Part shown: positions 25,594-33,593 of the stretch, in pieces | How positions within the stretch are numbered: the first letter of the stretch is position 1 | How the letters are laid out: every line of letters starts with the position of its first letter | NCBI GenBank assembly: GCA_050247515.1 | Contig: JBFWUB010000003.1 | Span: 62,001-126,000, forward strand | DNA length: 64,000 nucleotides | Direction of reading: 5' to 3' | Source of the DNA: RAM1 sp050247515 | GTDB taxonomy: Bacteria > Pseudomonadota > Gammaproteobacteria > Burkholderiales > Burkholderiaceae_C | The notes under the pieces: model-generated | What the model saw: the letters and a program-made list of their open reading frames with translations, nothing else | Told to the model about the DNA's origin: nothing | Databases searched by the model: none | Program-made: the position numbers and the translations under genes

Positions 25594-25854
25594 ATGCGTG
25601 TTTTGACTCTCGAAGAGATGGAGCAGGTCGCCGGTGGGCGGGGCTGTTCCAGCAAGAGCAGCAAGAAATCCAGCAAGAAAAAGAGCGGCGGCAAGGGCAG
25701 CAGCAGTGGCCGTGGCGGTAGCTGCGGTGGCGGCTCCAGCAGCCGTGGCTCCAGCAGCAGCGGCCGTTCGGGCTGCGGTGGCAGCACGCCTCCGCCCCCG
25801 CCTCCCCCGCCGCCCCCGCCGCCGCCTCCGCCTCCCCCGGATGCTCCGACCTGA
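25594..25854 (+). CDS. Double-glycine-leader secreted peptide with Ser/Gly/Lys core and polyproline tail
   Basis: 86 residues from ATG 25594, with AGGAG 6 bases upstream. Residues 1-15 (MRVLTLEEMEQVAGG) are a classical bacteriocin-type double-glycine leader, the substrate of C39 peptidase exporters. The predicted mature 71 residues start RGCSSKSSKK and consist of Ser, Gly, Lys and Arg with cysteines at 18, 44 and 61, no hydrophobic or aromatic residue, then 17 prolines (66-82) ending DAPT. The matching C39 exporter, adaptor and outer-membrane channel are encoded next door in the opposite direction. It is not like known bacteriocin cores. Antibacterial, adhesive, metal- or glycan-binding roles are all possible. 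No immunity gene is recognisable. The repetitive composition would normally raise doubt, but leader, ribosome-binding site, terminator and exporter all support it. Confidence 0.82.
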   Translation: MRVLTLEEMEQVAGGRGCSSKSSKKSSKKKSGGKGSSSGRGGSCGGGSSSRGSSSSGRSGCGGSTPPPPPPPPPPPPPPPPPDAPT

Positions 25855-25869
25855 TCGGCGGCGCTCAGC

Positions 25870-25899
25870 AAAAAGCCCCTGTTCGCAGGGGCTTTTTTT
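25870..25899. terminator. Bidirectional rho-independent terminator
   Basis: GCCCCTG (25875-25881), loop TTCG, CAGGGGC (25886-25892), flanked by five A on the left and seven T on the right, so it can stop transcription on both strands. It ends the peptide gene on the plus strand and overlaps the TAA stop of the TolC-like gene on the minus strand. Confidence 0.93.
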
Positions 25900-27286
25900 A
25901 TTTGTTCAGCACAACGCGGCCGGACGCCACCTCCAGCCTCAGCCTCGCCTGGGCGTGTCCCAGCTGCGCCTGCGTCAGCTGGGACCGGGCGTTTGACAGC
26001 GCGACCTGGGTACTGATGAGCTCCAGGATGGAGCCGACGCCGGCCTTGTAGCGGCCAAACGTGATCTGGTAACTCTGGCTGGCCGAGCGCAGCAGCATCT
26101 TGGCGGCGGTCAGGTTCTGCGCTTCTGTTTCCAGCAGCCGGGCATTGCGCCACAGGTCGGACTCCACGTCGCGCTCCACCTGCGTCAGCGCAGCTTCGCG
26201 GCTGGCCACCTGCGCGAGCGCCTGGGTTTCCCGGGCCTGCTGCTCGGCGTGGTTGAACAGCGGGATGCTCGCGACCACATAGCCGCTGAGGCTGTGTTCA
26301 AAGCGGGCGCCCGGTGTGCCCAGGTCGCGCGTGCTGCCCGCGCCCAGCGACAGCTGCACGTTGCCTTTGCCTTCAGCCCGCACCGCGTCCACGCGGGCCT
26401 TCAGTGCCAGCACATCGGCGCGCGCCACGCGCACGCGGGGGTGGTCGCGCCGGGCGTCGGCGATCCAGTCGTCCAGCGGGCCGCGCGCGCTGATGGCCGG
26501 GAATGCCGCGCTGATCGGGGCCAGCGACAGCGGTGTGTCCACCGCAAAGCCCATCGCCACGGCCAGCAACCCGCGCGCGGTTTCCCAAACGCCTTCGGCG
26601 CGCACGCGGTCCAGCGTGGCCTGCGCCAGTGCCGTTTGCGCCTGCAGTTTTTCGGACAGTGACGCAACCTGCGCGGCATGCTTGGCCTCGGCGGCCTCCA
26701 GGCTCTGGCGCGCGACTGTTTCGGTCTCGCGCTGGGCTTCCAGCCGCGCCCAGGCGGTGGCGGCTTCCACATACAGGCGCAGGGCCTCGTTGACGGCGTT
26801 GATGGACGATACATGCTGCGCCGAGCGGGCCGACGCCAGCAACTGGCGCGATTGCTCCAGGTTGGCGTTGCGAACGCCGGCGTCGTACAGCACCCAGCTC
26901 ACGCCCACCGATCCGGTGAGGCTGGAGCTCAATGAGCCGGAGCCGCTGTTGCTGGACGGGATGCGGTTGCTGGCGACCTCGGCAAATGCTGACACCCGGG
27001 GCCGGTAGGCCGCGCGGGCGATGTCCACCCCGGCCCGCTGCTCGTCCACCAGCAGCAGGGCCTGGTTGAGCAGGGGGCTCTTGCACAGCACATGCTCCAC
27101 GGCGGACATCAGCGTCAGCTCCTGCAGGCTCTGGCCCGTGAGCTCGCGGCAGCCGCCGCGCCCGGGCAGGGATGACGCCGCCTGCTCCAGCCCCGTCTGC
27201 GCCGCACAGGGCCAGGAGGCCAGGGCGCCACAGCCCAGCATGGCGGCGGCGGCCACCCGCGTGAGCCGGGCATGAAGGGGTTTCAC
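25898..27286 (-). CDS. TolC-family outer-membrane channel of a type I secretion system
   Basis: 462 residues starting at GTG 27286, overlapping the exporter stop (GTGA). It has a signal peptide (LTRVAAAAMLGCGALASWPC) and the duplicated outer-membrane efflux domains: LNQALLLVDEQRAGVDIARA, YRPRVSAFAEVASN, VGVSWVLYDAGVRNANLEQS, then a second half with ASIPLFNHAEQQARETQALA and SYQITFGRYKAGVGSILELI. Together with the HlyD-type adaptor and C39 exporter it completes a type I secretion channel from the cytoplasm to outside the cell. It is the last gene of the operon and ends in the shared terminator. Confidence 0.9.
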   Translation of the reverse strand: MKPLHARLTRVAAAAMLGCGALASWPCAAQTGLEQAASSLPGRGGCRELTGQSLQELTLMSAVEHVLCKSPLLNQALLLVDEQRAGVDIARAAYRPRVSAFAEVASNRIPSSNSGSGSLSSSLTGSVGVSWVLYDAGVRNANLEQSRQLLASARSAQHVSSINAVNEALRLYVEAATAWARLEAQRETETVARQSLEAAEAKHAAQVASLSEKLQAQTALAQATLDRVRAEGVWETARGLLAVAMGFAVDTPLSLAPISAAFPAISARGPLDDWIADARRDHPRVRVARADVLALKARVDAVRAEGKGNVQLSLGAGSTRDLGTPGARFEHSLSGYVVASIPLFNHAEQQARETQALAQVASREAALTQVERDVESDLWRNARLLETEAQNLTAAKMLLRSASQSYQITFGRYKAGVGSILELISTQVALSNARSQLTQAQLGHAQARLRLEVASGRVVLNK

Positions 27287-29445
27287 GCCGCGGCGGCGGG
27301 ACGGGGCACGCCCAGCCGCTCAAAGTACCCGTGAGGCGGGCCGTCATAGACGATCTTGCCGCGCTTCATCTCGATCACACGCTGGGCCGAGCCGATGGTT
27401 TCGGGGCGGTGGGCGATGACGATGCGCGTCACGTTCAGCCCCGCAATGGACTCGTTGACCTGCGCTTCGCGCTTGACGTCCAGATGGCTGGTGGCTTCGT
27501 CCAGCAGCAGCACCTGGGGCTGCTTGTACAGGGCGCGCGCCAGCGTCACGCGCTGCTTCTGGCCGCCCGACAGCACCGTGCCCATGTCGCCCACCAGCGT
27601 CTGGTAGCCCATGGGCATGGCCTCGATGTCCTTGTGGATGGCGGCCAGCCGCGCGCACGCCTCGATGCGTTCGTTGTCCGGGCGCGGGTCGAAAAAGCAG
27701 ATGTTCTCCGCAATGGAGCCGGCAAACAGCGTGTCGTCCTGCATCACCGTGCCGACCATGGAGCGCCAGGCGTCATTGCCCATTTTTTCCAGCGGTACCG
27801 AGCCCACCAGGATGGCGCCTTCCTGTGCCTTGAGTACGCCCAGCAGCAGGTTGGCCAGCGTGGTCTTGCCGCAGCCGGACGGGCCAGTGATGGCCACGGC
27901 CTCGCCTGGCTGGATGCTGAAGCTCACGCCGTCGAGCACCCACGGGTCCTGCTCGGCGTAGCGAAAGCGCAGGTCGCGCACCACGATCTCGGGCGCCTGG
28001 TCAGGCGCCTGGTCGGTCAGCGTGCGGCGCACTTCCTCCTCACCCGGCGTCAGCACCACATCGGCCAGGCGCTCGCCGTACAGGCGCAGCATTTTCAGGT
28101 CGATGAACTGGTCGATCAGGCCCGTCACGCGCGCATCAAACTGGCTGCGGTACGCCAGAAAGGCCATCAGCATGCCCACGCTGAGCTGCCCCGAGAGGAT
28201 CTGCGTGGCGCCCATCCACAGCAGCACGATGTTGAACACGCCGCTGAGCATGGAGCGCGCCAGCCCGTACAGGATCTTGAGCTTCTGGATGCGCAACGTC
28301 GCATTGGTCTCGTTGACCAGCAGCGTCTGCCAGGCGCTGCGGCGCACCAGCTGGCGCGCGAACAGCTTGATGGTGCGCATGCCCCGGATGGTCTCCAGGT
28401 AGTGCGTGGAAAGCGTGGCCCCTCGCACGATCTGCTCTTCGGTGGCCAGGTACAGCGGCTTGAACCACAGCAGGCGCAGCGCCAGGTACAGCGCCACGGC
28501 CATCAGCGCGATCCAGCCCAGCGTGGGGTTGTAGATGAACATCATCACCAGGGTGAGGACCATCATCAGCCCGTCCAGCAGCGATTCAACAAACGCGCTG
28601 GTCAGCACGCGCTGGATTTCGTCGATGGAGTTGGTGCGCGAGACGATGTCGCCCAGGTGGCGCTTCTGGAAATAGTCGAGCGGCAGGCGCAGCAGGTGCG
28701 TGAAGATGTTGGCCTTCCACTGCACGCGGATCGATGTGTTGATGGCCAGCAGCATCCAGGTGCGCAGGATGCCCACGCCCTGCTGGATGAACAGCAGCAG
28801 CAGGAAGCCCAGCGCCAGCGTGGTCAGCAGGTTGGTGTCGCGCGAGACGATCACATGGTCCAGGATCCACTGCATGAACAGCGGCCCCGTCAGCACGAAG
28901 ATCTGCAGCACCAGCGACAGCGTGAGGATCTTGGCCAGCGTCGGCCAGAAGCCGCTGACCTGGCCGATCAGCTGGCCCAGGGCGATGGGCACGGCTTCCT
29001 TGCGAGGCTCAAAGCCGGGGTCGGGCCACAGCTCCAGCGCGACGCCGGTGAAGTGCTCGTTGACCTCCTGCATGGTGTAGCGGCGTTCGCCCACGTCGGG
29101 GTCATGCACCGTCACCTGGTTGCCGCGCACGGACTTGAGCACCACGAAGTGGTTCAGGTCCCAGTGCAGGATGGCCGGTGTGCTCAGGTTGGCCATGTCC
29201 TTGAGCTGCAGGCGCACGGCGCGGAATCCCAGGCGCTCGTCCTGCGCCAGCTTGGCCAGCGACGCCAGCGACATGCCCTTGAGCGAGATGGCATGGCGCG
29301 CGCGCAGCGTGGCGAGATCGGTGATGACGCCGTGGTAGCCCATGACCATGGCCAGGCAGGCCAGGCCGCATTCGGCGGCCTCGGTCTGCAGGATCACCGG
29401 CAGGCGCCGGCGCAAGCCCAATGAGAGCGATTCAAGCCAGGCCAT
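27283..29445 (-). CDS. C39 peptidase-containing ABC exporter (double-glycine peptide processing and export)
   Basis: 720 residues. The N-terminal C39 cysteine peptidase is intact: oxyanion Gln20 and catalytic Cys26 in ILQTEAAECGLACLAMV, His99 in HWDLNHFVVLK, and Asp115 in VHDPD. A six-helix membrane domain follows (about 155-440). The ATPase domain has Walker A GPSGCGKT at 521-528, signature LSGGQ at 625-629 and Walker B VLLLDE at 645-650. Such exporters cut the leader after Gly-Gly and pump out the core. The peptide at 25594 is the obvious substrate, cut after Gly15. It is the middle gene between the adaptor and the TolC-like channel. Confidence 0.95.
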   Translation of the reverse strand: MAWLESLSLGLRRRLPVILQTEAAECGLACLAMVMGYHGVITDLATLRARHAISLKGMSLASLAKLAQDERLGFRAVRLQLKDMANLSTPAILHWDLNHFVVLKSVRGNQVTVHDPDVGERRYTMQEVNEHFTGVALELWPDPGFEPRKEAVPIALGQLIGQVSGFWPTLAKILTLSLVLQIFVLTGPLFMQWILDHVIVSRDTNLLTTLALGFLLLLFIQQGVGILRTWMLLAINTSIRVQWKANIFTHLLRLPLDYFQKRHLGDIVSRTNSIDEIQRVLTSAFVESLLDGLMMVLTLVMMFIYNPTLGWIALMAVALYLALRLLWFKPLYLATEEQIVRGATLSTHYLETIRGMRTIKLFARQLVRRSAWQTLLVNETNATLRIQKLKILYGLARSMLSGVFNIVLLWMGATQILSGQLSVGMLMAFLAYRSQFDARVTGLIDQFIDLKMLRLYGERLADVVLTPGEEEVRRTLTDQAPDQAPEIVVRDLRFRYAEQDPWVLDGVSFSIQPGEAVAITGPSGCGKTTLANLLLGVLKAQEGAILVGSVPLEKMGNDAWRSMVGTVMQDDTLFAGSIAENICFFDPRPDNERIEACARLAAIHKDIEAMPMGYQTLVGDMGTVLSGGQKQRVTLARALYKQPQVLLLDEATSHLDVKREAQVNESIAGLNVTRIVIAHRPETIGSAQRVIEMKRGKIVYDGPPHGYFERLGVPRPAAAA

Positions 29446-29463
29446 GCGTGGTGTGCCCCTTCA

Positions 29464-30795
29464 TCACATGGACCCCGTGATGCTGTACAGCGGCTCCAGC
29501 ATCCATTCCCACAGGCGCCGTGTTTCCTGCAGGATGTCGGCGTCCAGCCGCATGCCGGCCGACAGCGGCCACTGCTTGCCGTAGGCCGTGACGTTTTGCT
29601 GCCTGAGCGTGACCACGATGGCATACACCGGCTCGCCCGGCGGCACATCGGGTATCTGGAAGCCCGCCAGCTCCGTGCTGGTCACGGCGTTGTTGGACAC
29701 CGACGCCACCACGCCCTCGTGCTGGCCGAATTTCTGGTACGGGAACGACTGGTAGCGCAGCAGCACCGTGTCGCCAGGGCGGACAAAGCCCATGGTACGG
29801 CTGGGCGCATACAGGCGCACCTCCAGTTTCGCGTCGCTGGGCACCAGGCTCAGCAGGGGGCGGGTGGTATCCACCGATTGCCCCGCCTCGCCGCTGACCA
29901 GCGTGGCGCGCCCTGATTCCGGCGCTGTGATGACCACGCGCCGGCGCGCCTGCACCTCGGTCATTTCCTGCTGCGCGGAGGAGATGCCGCGCTCGAGCAG
30001 GCCGTTCTGGTTGGCATAGCGCACGCGGGTGTTTTCGATCTCGCGCAGCGTGGTGGCCAGCTCGCGCTGTGCCACCAGCGCATCACGTTCCAGCGCCTGC
30101 AGGCGGGATTGCTGTTCGCTGAGCTCGGCCTCCTTCTGGAACAGCTGCTCGCGCGCAATGTAGTCCTGGTCGGCCAGGCCCTGGTATCGCTTGCGTGCGT
30201 CCTCGGCCAGCTTCAGGCGGATGCGCTGCTGGTCCATCTGGCGTTCGATGGACTGCTGCTCGGCGCGCAGCGTGCCGGCGCGGCGCTCCAGGTGGCCGAT
30301 CTCGGCGGCCTCCACTCCCTTGTTGCGGGCCAGCTCGGCCTCCAGCGAGCGGCGGCGCTCGTCCACCTGCTGGCCGATGTCGGCCTGGATTTCACGGGCG
30401 CCCGGGCCCAGACGGTCGCTGTTGAGCACGAACAGCACGTCGCCTTTTTGCACTACCTGCCCTTCATTGACCTTGCGTTCCAGCACCACGCCGGCCTGCG
30501 GCGTGTGCACTCGGATGACGCCTGTGGTTGGCACGAGCTGCCCGGTGACGGTGGCGCGGCGTGTATAGGTGCCAAAGGTCAGGAACAGCACCACCAGCAG
30601 GCCCAGCACGGCGCAAACCATCACCAGCCAGGTGGTTCGGGGGTGGGGCGTGAGGATGATCTGGCCAAGCGAGCGCGCGCTGCGCGCCTTGAGCACTGCG
30701 TCACGGAACAGCTTGGTGTCCGCCGGCGGCGGTGTGTCTGGTTTCAAGGTGTTGCGGCTTGCGAGATGCTGGATGAACTCTTGAACACAAGCCAT
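29464..30795 (-). CDS. HlyD/CvaA-type periplasmic adaptor of type I secretion
   Basis: 443 residues. A cytoplasmic N-terminus is followed by one membrane helix (TTWLVMVCAVLGLLVVLFLT, about residues 54-75), a lipoyl half (GVIRVHTPQAGVVLERKVNE), a long coiled coil rich in Glu/Arg/Gln (about 130-285) and the returning beta-barrel (RATLVSGEAGQSVDTTRPLL, RPGDTVLLRYQSFPYQKFG). It bridges the C39 exporter to the TolC-like channel. It leads the three-gene operon and has no clear ribosome-binding site at the ATG 30795; it is the first gene after trmB on the same strand. Confidence 0.93.
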   Translation of the reverse strand: MACVQEFIQHLASRNTLKPDTPPPADTKLFRDAVLKARSARSLGQIILTPHPRTTWLVMVCAVLGLLVVLFLTFGTYTRRATVTGQLVPTTGVIRVHTPQAGVVLERKVNEGQVVQKGDVLFVLNSDRLGPGAREIQADIGQQVDERRRSLEAELARNKGVEAAEIGHLERRAGTLRAEQQSIERQMDQQRIRLKLAEDARKRYQGLADQDYIAREQLFQKEAELSEQQSRLQALERDALVAQRELATTLREIENTRVRYANQNGLLERGISSAQQEMTEVQARRRVVITAPESGRATLVSGEAGQSVDTTRPLLSLVPSDAKLEVRLYAPSRTMGFVRPGDTVLLRYQSFPYQKFGQHEGVVASVSNNAVTSTELAGFQIPDVPPGEPVYAIVVTLRQQNVTAYGKQWPLSAGMRLDADILQETRRLWEWMLEPLYSITGSM

Positions 30796-30864
30796 TGATT
30801 TTAATGAGGTTTGCCTGCATCACCTAGCAACCTGTCGCGCCAATCACACGCGATGAACCCCCCC

Positions 30865-31593
30865 TCACACGCGTGTGAGCACCAAGTCCCAGACGCCATG
30901 GCCCAGCTTCAAGCCGCGGTTTTCAAACTTGGTCAGCGGCCGGTAAGCCGGTTTGGGCGCAAAGCCGTCCGCCGTGTTGCGCAGCAGCGGCTCGGCGCCC
31001 AGCACGGCCAGCATCTGGCGGGCATAAGGCTCCCAGTCGGTCGCGCAGTGCAGGTAGCCACCCGGTCGCAGGCGCTGCGCCAGGCGCGCGACCAGCTCGG
31101 GCTGGATCAGGCGGCGCTTGTTGTGCTTCTTTTTGTGCCAGGGATCGGGAAAGAAGATGTGAACGCCGTCCAGGCTTTGGGGCGGCAGCATGTTGTCCAG
31201 CACCTCCACGGCATCGTGCTGCAGGATGCGGATGTTGGCCAGCCCCTGCTCGCCAATGCGCTTGAGCAGGGCGCCCACGCCGGGTTCGTGCACCTCGCAG
31301 CACAGGAAGTTGGTGTCTGGCGTCAGCCCCGCAATATGGGCCGTGGCCTCGCCCATGCCAAAGCCGATCTCCAGCACGACGGGGGCGCTGCGGCCAAACG
31401 CGGCGGCAAAGTCCAGCGGCGCACCGGTGTAGGGCAGCAGAAAGCGCGGGCCCAATTCCTCAAACGCGCGGGCCTGGCCAAAGGTAGTGCGCCCGGCGCG
31501 GCGCACAAAGGTGCGCACGGTGCGCGGGTGGGCGATGGAGTCCGGCGCGCCGGTGGGCGGGACGGAGGGGGAAGTGGGTACGGCGTCAGTCAC
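30865..31593 (-). CDS. trmB: tRNA (guanine-N7)-methyltransferase
   Basis: 242 residues, methylates G46 of tRNA with SAM. Conserved blocks are LEIGFGMGEATAHIAGLTPD (SAM loop), FLCCEVHEPGVGALLK and the family signature HIFFPDPWHKKKHNKRRLIQ. GTG 31593 is the start: it lies 7 bases downstream of TACAAT (31601-31606 on the minus strand), so the gene may be transcribed as a leaderless message from inside gluQ, whose stop it overlaps by 8 bases. The longer frame to 32157 runs antisense-like through gluQ and is meaningless. Confidence 0.93.
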   Translation of the reverse strand: MTDAVPTSPSVPPTGAPDSIAHPRTVRTFVRRAGRTTFGQARAFEELGPRFLLPYTGAPLDFAAAFGRSAPVVLEIGFGMGEATAHIAGLTPDTNFLCCEVHEPGVGALLKRIGEQGLANIRILQHDAVEVLDNMLPPQSLDGVHIFFPDPWHKKKHNKRRLIQPELVARLAQRLRPGGYLHCATDWEPYARQMLAVLGAEPLLRNTADGFAPKPAYRPLTKFENRGLKLGHGVWDLVLTRV

Positions 31594-32476
31594 GACCGGG
31601 ATTGTAGGAGTCGCGCCAATGCGTGACCCAGCGGGACAGGGCTTCGGCCACCGTGCCGTGTGGGGCAGGGGGCAGGCCCAGCATGTGGGCCGCAGCGCCC
31701 AGCGCTGCCAGCGGGTCCGCCAGGTCCAGCGCCCGTGCGCCGTTCTGCTTGGACAGCTTTTCGCCGTTGGCACCCCGCACCAGCGGCACGTGCAGGTAGC
31801 GCGGCAGGGGCAAGCCCAGCGCGCGTTGCAGCAGGATCTGGCGCGCGGTGTTGTCCGCCAGGTCGGCGCCGCGCACCACATGAGTGATGCCCTGGGCCGC
31901 GTCGTCCACCACCACGGCCAGCTGGTAAGCCCACAGGCCATCGGCGCGGCGCAGCACGAAGTCACCCACCGTCGCGGCCACGTCCTGCTGCTGCGGGCCG
32001 AGGCGCCTGTCGTGCCAGTGCACCATGCCGGCAGGTACGCGCAGGCGCCATGCTTGCGGCCGGCCGGCCTGCGTGGGGCCGTCGCGACAGGTGCCGGGGT
32101 ACACCAGTTCGGTGAAGCGGCCGCGCTCGATGCCGCGTGCGGCATGGACCGATTCAATGTCCTTGCGTGAACAGGTGCATGGGTAAGCCAGGCCGGCGTG
32201 GATCAGGCGATCAAGCGCAGTCTGGTACAGCGCGTTTCGCTGTGACTGCCACAGCGGCGCTTCATCGGGCATGAGCCGGCAGGCGGCCAGTTGCCGCAGG
32301 ATGAACTGGTCTGCGCCCGGAATGCAGCGCGGTGTGTCTACATCTTCAATGCGCACCAGCCAGCGGCCGCCATGGGCGCGGGCGTCAAGCCAGCTGGCCA
32401 GCGCCGCGACCAGCGACCCCGCATGCAACGGTCCCGTGGGCGACGGTGCGAACCGGCCGATGTAGCTGGCGTCCAC
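31586..32476 (-). CDS. gluQ: Glutamyl-Q tRNA(Asp) synthetase
   Basis: 296 residues from GTG 32476, giving the conserved opening YIGRFAPSPTGPLHAGSLVA. This is the GluRS catalytic fold without the anticodon-binding domain (GluQ-RS/YadB), which attaches glutamate to queuosine of tRNA-Asp. The zinc-site cysteines appear in YPCTCSRKDIE and YPGTCRDG, and the KMSKS-like loop is KLSKQNGARALDL. The start is 6 bases past the FAD oxidoreductase stop. The frame extends to 32587 but those residues are not family-like. Confidence 0.93.
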   Translation of the reverse strand: MDASYIGRFAPSPTGPLHAGSLVAALASWLDARAHGGRWLVRIEDVDTPRCIPGADQFILRQLAACRLMPDEAPLWQSQRNALYQTALDRLIHAGLAYPCTCSRKDIESVHAARGIERGRFTELVYPGTCRDGPTQAGRPQAWRLRVPAGMVHWHDRRLGPQQQDVAATVGDFVLRRADGLWAYQLAVVVDDAAQGITHVVRGADLADNTARQILLQRALGLPLPRYLHVPLVRGANGEKLSKQNGARALDLADPLAALGAAAHMLGLPPAPHGTVAEALSRWVTHWRDSYNPGRD

Positions 32477-32481
32477 GCCCG

Positions 32482-33546
32482 TCAGCAGGCCTTCAGCGCC
32501 AGCTCCAGGCCTGACACAAATGCGTTTTCCACACGGTGCCCCAGGCACCAGTCGCCGCAGACACCAATACGGGCGCGCGCATCCCACAGAAAGCTTTTGC
32601 CCAGCGGCTTTTCGGTCTTGGCATAGCGCCAGCGGTGCACTTCGGCATGGGCCGGTTCGGCGCGGATGCCCGTGACTTCGGCAAAGGCCTTGAGCAGCTT
32701 GGCCTGCACGCGCGGGGCGTCGTCTTCCAGGTGCTCGCGTGACCAGGCGGCGCTGGCCTGGATGGTCCAGCGTTCGATCGGATCACGCCCGGGCTTGGAC
32801 GATTCGCGCGCCAGCCAGGCAATGCGGTGGTGGGTGCTGAGCGCGGCATTCCACTGTGGGCCCAGGTGCGCCAGGTTGGGCTGCGCGGCGTGGGGGTAGG
32901 CCAGCATCAGCGTCCAGCAGGGCGCAACCTGCACGCCGGCCACCTGCTGCGCCAGTGCTGGCGCCAGGGCAGACGCCTGCAGCAGGGCATGGGCCTGCGT
33001 GCTGGGAAGCGCCAGCACCACGCCGTCAAAGCCGGAGTAAACATGGGTGGAATCTGCCGTGCCCGTGGTGCGCAGCTGCCAGCGGCGCGCGTCCAGCGCG
33101 TCGCGCTCGATCAGGGTGACCTGCGTTTGCAGTTCCACACGGCCTTGCTGCGCCAGCGGCTGGGCCCAGGCACGCACCAGGGCATTCATGCCCGGTGTGC
33201 CGACGTAGTGGGCTTCAGGCGAGGGAAGGGCGGCTTCGGCGACGCGGCCATGCGGGTCCAGCACGCGCACGGCGTTGGCGCTCCAGGGTTTGACGGCGGC
33301 GGCTGTGGTGGCGATGGCTTTGGCAAAGCGCGCATCGCGCACGGTGAAGTACTGCGCGCCGTGGTCAAACGTGCCAAACGGCGAGCTGCGGGTGGACATG
33401 CGCCCGCCAAACCCGCGGCTCTTCTCGAACACCGTGACCTGGTGGCCAGCCTGCGCCAGCGTGCGCGCGCAGGTGATGCCGGCCATGCCGGCGCCAATGA
33501 CGGCAAAGTGTTGGGGCCGGGGGGATGCAGCGGGTTTGGATGGCAT
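32482..33546 (-). CDS. FAD-dependent oxidoreductase (renalase-like)
   Basis: 354 residues from ATG 33546. The N-terminal dinucleotide-binding motif is VIGAGMAGITCARTLAQAGH followed by VTVFEKSRGFGGRMSTR, the signature of renalase-like amine-oxidase-fold flavoproteins. The C-terminus has the second FAD-binding patch GVCGDWCLGHRVENAFVSG. The substrate is unknown. It precedes gluQ and trmB on the same strand with 5 bases to gluQ, so the three are likely one transcript. A longer frame to 33813 is low-complexity and overlaps the divergent LysR gene. Confidence 0.85.
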   Translation of the reverse strand: MPSKPAASPRPQHFAVIGAGMAGITCARTLAQAGHQVTVFEKSRGFGGRMSTRSSPFGTFDHGAQYFTVRDARFAKAIATTAAAVKPWSANAVRVLDPHGRVAEAALPSPEAHYVGTPGMNALVRAWAQPLAQQGRVELQTQVTLIERDALDARRWQLRTTGTADSTHVYSGFDGVVLALPSTQAHALLQASALAPALAQQVAGVQVAPCWTLMLAYPHAAQPNLAHLGPQWNAALSTHHRIAWLARESSKPGRDPIERWTIQASAAWSREHLEDDAPRVQAKLLKAFAEVTGIRAEPAHAEVHRWRYAKTEKPLGKSFLWDARARIGVCGDWCLGHRVENAFVSGLELALKAC

Positions 33547-33593
33547 GAAAGCGTCTCGTGTTGTGGTGCGGCAGTTTGCGAAAGCCAGTGGGC

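Noticed and set aside
25400..25606. 68-codon frame just before the secreted peptide as an immunity gene
   Set aside because: No ribosome-binding site, overlaps the predicted promoter and the peptide start, and has no membrane-like segment.
20471..25854. Graspetide (ATP-grasp cross-linked peptide) biosynthesis
   Set aside because: The core of the double-glycine peptide has only one acidic residue (Asp83), so the side-chain ester or amide links of graspetides cannot form as usual.
25594..25854. Microcin B17-type thiazole/oxazole peptide
   Set aside because: The Gly/Ser/Cys pattern is reminiscent, but no YcaO cyclodehydratase or dehydrogenase gene is present in the window.
25467..26153. Antisense frame with a polyglycine run opposite the secreted peptide
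   Set aside because: It reads through the bidirectional terminator and both neighbouring genes and has no start signals; the proline codons opposite create the glycines.
30865..32157. 430-codon frame containing trmB
   Set aside because: Only the last 242 codons resemble TrmB; the rest overlaps gluQ in another frame.
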